A stretch of DNA of 54,739 nt from Mesorhizobium sp. (lineage in GTDB: Bacteria > Pseudomonadota > Alphaproteobacteria > Rhizobiales > Rhizobiaceae). This document shows, one piece after another, positions 52,449-54,739 of the stretch. The notes under the pieces were generated by a model. It saw only the letters and a program-made list of their open reading frames with translations. It did no database searches and was not told where the DNA came from. The DNA lies in contig NZ_JANINM010000116.1 in assembly GCF_024509055.1 (NCBI RefSeq), positions 1 through 54,739 of the forward strand. The letters are read 5' to 3'. The position numbers were made by a program, and so were the translations under genes. Numbering within the stretch: the first letter of the stretch is position 1; the number at the start of each line of letters is the position of its first letter.

Positions 52449-53246
52449 ATGGACTTGGGCTTGAGGAATAAATCCGTAATCGTCACCGGCGGTGGCTCCA
52501 ATATCGGACGCGCAATCGTGTTAGGTTTTGCCTCTGAAGGAGCGAACATTACGATCGGTGACATCGATGCCGGTCAGGCGGAGGACACCGCCAAGCTCGC
52601 GCGAGAGCAAGGGGCCGCGTCATGCCAAGTCGTCAAGACCGACGTCACCGACCTTGCGTCCGTTCAAGCGATGTTCAAGGCCGCGACTGATAAATTCGGA
52701 AGCGTTGACGTGCTAGTCAACAATGTCGGATGGGATAAACTGATGTTCTTTACTCAGACCGATCCCGAGTTCTGGCGCAAGGTCATTAACATCAACTTCG
52801 TTGGTAATCTCAACTGCACGAAGACCGCGCTCGAAATCATGATCCCCAAGAACACTGGTTCGATCGTGTCGATCAGCTCCGACGCAAGCCGCCAAGGTGA
52901 GCTACGGGAGGCCGTCTACGGTGGTATGAAAGCGGCGGTCAACAGTTTCACGAAGACAGTGGCGCGGGAAAATGGCCGTTATGGTATCCGCTGCAACGTG
53001 GTGTGTCCCGGTGTCACCATACCTAAGGACCCAAGTGACGTGGGGGGCTCGAGCATGTGGTCCAACATGGCCGACATGTTCACACCTGATCAGCTGGAGA
53101 AGGTAGCAAAGGCCCTCCCCTTGCGGACGATCGGACACCCGGAGGATATCGTCGGCGCGGTAATGTTCTTGTCATCCAGAAAGGTTGCGGGCTACATCAC
53201 GGGGCAGGTTCTGTCGGTGTCTGGCGGCTACAGCATGATCGGCTGA
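52449..53246 (+). CDS. short-chain dehydrogenase/reductase
   Basis: A 265-residue classical SDR. The cofactor loop is TGGGSNIGR (13-21) with an acidic residue GDID after the second strand suggesting NAD preference. NNVG is at about 91, catalytic Ser in VSISSDASRQG (about 141-143) and YGGMK (Tyr-x3-Lys, about 157-161). The C-terminus ITGQVLSVSGGYSMIG is typical. It resembles the BadH/FabG group of hydroxyacyl-CoA or 3-oxoacyl reductases. The substrate cannot be assigned. It is complete, unlike the genes to its right. Confidence 0.88.
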   Translation: MDLGLRNKSVIVTGGGSNIGRAIVLGFASEGANITIGDIDAGQAEDTAKLAREQGAASCQVVKTDVTDLASVQAMFKAATDKFGSVDVLVNNVGWDKLMFFTQTDPEFWRKVININFVGNLNCTKTALEIMIPKNTGSIVSISSDASRQGELREAVYGGMKAAVNSFTKTVARENGRYGIRCNVVCPGVTIPKDPSDVGGSSMWSNMADMFTPDQLEKVAKALPLRTIGHPEDIVGAVMFLSSRKVAGYITGQVLSVSGGYSMIG

Positions 53247-53301
53247 CGCTTAACTCGACCATTGACGAGTATCCTCATCTTCGGATCAGGAGTGCAAGCG
53301 T

Positions 53302-53628
53302 TTGCGTGCCATCATCCGGAGGGAAGGCGGGCGAGCAGCGCCGGCCTTGACGCACGGCTCTATTATCCTTTCACCTGCAGATTTTTCGGCCACATTTGAT
53401 GGTGAAGCTGTCGGTCTGTCGAGACGTGAGTTCGCGATGTTGTCCGCTCTGATGGGAAGCTCCCGGCAGGTACGCTTCCGGGCCGAGCTTGAAGAACGCC
53501 TCTATGGCTGGCAGGAGGACGTCGAGAGCAACGCGGTTGAAGTACATATCCACACTCCCCGCGCCAAGATCAAAAAGGATGCCATCCAGACCCTGCGTGG
53601 CATCGGACACGGATGGGGAGCCCGATGA
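53302..53628 (+). pseudogene. response-regulator remnant (OmpR-type DNA-binding domain only)
   Basis: The frame encodes SIILSPADFSATFDGEAVGL, SRREFAMLSALM, then RAELEERLYGWQEDVESNAV and EVHIHTPRAKIKK, ending IQTLRGIGHGWGAR. This is the winged-helix output domain of a QseB/PmrA-type response regulator. The receiver domain is missing and the recognition region is altered (VHIHTPRAKI for the usual VHIHxLRxKL). Its stop overlaps ATG 53625 of the kinase remnant, as in an intact regulator-kinase pair. Confidence 0.8.
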
Positions 53629-54126
53629 GGTCCTGAGACCGAGGCTTTCGCGACATTGCTTGTAGCGACCGGGATTGTCTGCGTGACGACGGTCGCCTGG
53701 ATCCACGTCGGCAGCCGCGCTGAAGTCGAGCAGGTTCTAATCTCCTGCAGGAGGCGGCGCGCATGGTCTCGTCGCCACCACCGGCTTTGAAAATCTGTCG
53801 GGTAAGTCCGTGTCGGATGCCATCAAACATCTCGGCTACAAAAAAGCAATTGTCGTGCCAGGTCTGGCCGCTCGACAACTGCATGGTCACTAAAATAGAG
53901 CGGCGCGCCTGATAAGCAGCTGTTATCGGGATCTTCCGGATATCCGACCGGACCATCGAGGACGAGACCTCGCGCGTGTTCATCGTCGGGGGACGCCAGC
54001 CATAATCTTCGAGTGATGGTGGGTGGCAGATTGCCTTTTCGAGCGCTTGGTAACCGACCTCATCAAAGGTCTGAGCTGCCGACGCCGCTGATTACGCCGC
54101 TGCTCGACGCGGTGATTTTGGCTCAG
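53625..54126 (+). pseudogene. decayed sensor histidine kinase (QseC-type), N-terminal part
   Basis: Reading in successive frames recovers a QseC-like sensor. MRS is followed, after a lost base, by LRPRL, then AFATLLVATGIVCVTTVAWI with HVGSRAEVEQVL (53644-53740, membrane segment), LQEAARMVSS (from 53745), KKQLSCQVWPLDN, SDRTIEDETSRVFIVGGRQP (near 53950) and LVTDLIKGL (near 54050). At least four frame changes are needed. It ends before the second membrane segment is complete, so the kinase core is gone, probably by deletion at the AraC gene. Confidence 0.8.
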
Positions 54127-54140
54127 TGACACGTGTGGAT

Positions 54141-54739
54141 TCAGCGCGGACGCTTCGATTCAACGCCGGCCAACTTTCGCATGTAGACGTGGGGACTTGA
54201 CCCCATCTCACTCCGAAACGCGAAGACAAAGGCGGATGCGGACCCGTAGCCTAGTCGCATTGCGGTCTCGGTGACACCCGTACCGCTACTCAGAAGCTCG
54301 ATCGCGCGCAATAGTCGAAGTCGTCTTCGCCATGATCGTAAACTTGAACCCATCTCAGCTTCGAACTGCCGCGTGAGCGTGCGGGATGACATGCCAAGTG
54401 TCTTCGCCCAATCGTCTGAACTGCGAGCATCCGCTGGATCAACGTAGAGGACCTCACAAAGACGGAGCAGGCGTCCGCCGCGGGGCCAAGGCAGCCCAGC
54501 AATCAATGATGGAGCTCTGCGCAGTTGATCGAGAATGAGGGTCGCAACGCGGTCGGGATAACCGTCTCCATCCCGGCTTCCTTCGATAGTGGCGGCCTCG
54601 ACAATCAATTCCTTCAACAGGGACGAAACGGCCAACACCGTTGATGCGCATGGCAAGTTTTGACCGGCATCGACGGCGATCCAAAGGCTGCGAAACTCTG
54701 CGCCGAGTAGAGATCCCACGCGATGATGGACTCCGCTCG
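54141..54739 (-). CDS. AraC-family transcriptional regulator, 5' end outside the window
   Basis: The frame is open to the right edge of the window, so the gene is partial. SGVHHRVGSLLGAEFRSLWI is the end of the N-terminal cupin-like sensing domain. The C-terminal half holds the two AraC HTH motifs: DDWAKTLGMSSRTLTRQFEA with EMGSSLRSWRRRLRLLRAIE, and GTGVTETAMRLGYGSASAFV with FAFRSEMGSSP. A GTG at 54719 exists but is unlikely to be the real start. It is convergent with the kinase remnant, 14 bases apart. Confidence 0.87.
   Translation of the reverse strand, partial: SGVHHRVGSLLGAEFRSLWIAVDAGQNLPCASTVLAVSSLLKELIVEAATIEGSRDGDGYPDRVATLILDQLRRAPSLIAGLPWPRGGRLLRLCEVLYVDPADARSSDDWAKTLGMSSRTLTRQFEAEMGSSLRSWRRRLRLLRAIELLSSGTGVTETAMRLGYGSASAFVFAFRSEMGSSPHVYMRKLAGVESKRPR

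Overview
The window is a GC-rich alphaproteobacterial sequence, probably from the Hyphomicrobiales (Bradyrhizobium/Mesorhizobium-like). It holds most of an integrative and conjugative element (ICE) seated in the 3' end of an initiator tRNA-Met gene. The evidence is a large serine recombinase whose reading frame runs into the tRNA, a VirD2-type relaxase, a TraG coupling protein, a complete trb mating-pair cluster, and the RepA/ParA/TraF/DUF2840/DUF736 backbone typical of rhizobial and Tn4371-like ICEs. No species call is possible. No repeat of the tRNA end is seen at the right, so the right limit of the element is undefined.

Layout. 1-1865: tRNA end, terminator, serine recombinase and a small upstream gene. 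2133-3013: DUF1778/GNAT toxin-antitoxin pair with a clear promoter/operator. 3014-21250: probable leading region, with ardC, a ParB-like protein, a strawberry-notch methylase/helicase (frameshifted), a Toprim protein, a DUF2493 protein and ssb. Five of these genes are preceded by long structured leaders, and the leaders of ardC, parB and the strawberry-notch gene share one architecture with compensatory base changes. A Vsr / cytosine-methyltransferase / GHKL-ATPase / unknown-protein island (about 6920-11925) has split this block. 21414-23364: excision control module with an XRE regulator, a QseM-like DUF2285 protein, an FseA-like activator split across a +1 frame change, and an RdfS-like excisionase. 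23382-28442: repA with three iterons inside it, parA, a beta-class DNA methyltransferase, an RHH protein, DUF2840, traF, DUF736 and a lytic transglycosylase. 28544-32857: candidate oriT repeats, relaxase, traG, RHH protein. 32987-38512: cargo in the traG-trbB gap, an NTF2-like protein and a three-gene SIR2/SMC operon that fits a Lamassu-Sir2 defence system. 38837-48412: trbB-C-D-E-J-K-L-F-G-I and a DUF2274 gene, almost all translationally coupled. 48345-54739: a LysR gene, then gene-poor, partly decayed DNA with an IclR regulator, a short-chain dehydrogenase, the wreck of a two-component system and a truncated AraC gene.

How it fits together. The relaxase would nick near 28.5 kb. If the minus strand is transferred, ssb, DUF2493, Toprim, strawberry-notch, parB and ardC enter the recipient first and the entering strand is the template for all of them. 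This is the arrangement in which structured single-stranded promoters or leader RNAs would be useful. XRE/QseM/FseA/RdfS would set when the recombinase excises the element; repA iterons and parA would keep the excised circle; trb genes build the transfer channel; the two defence islands and the toxin-antitoxin pair protect host and element.
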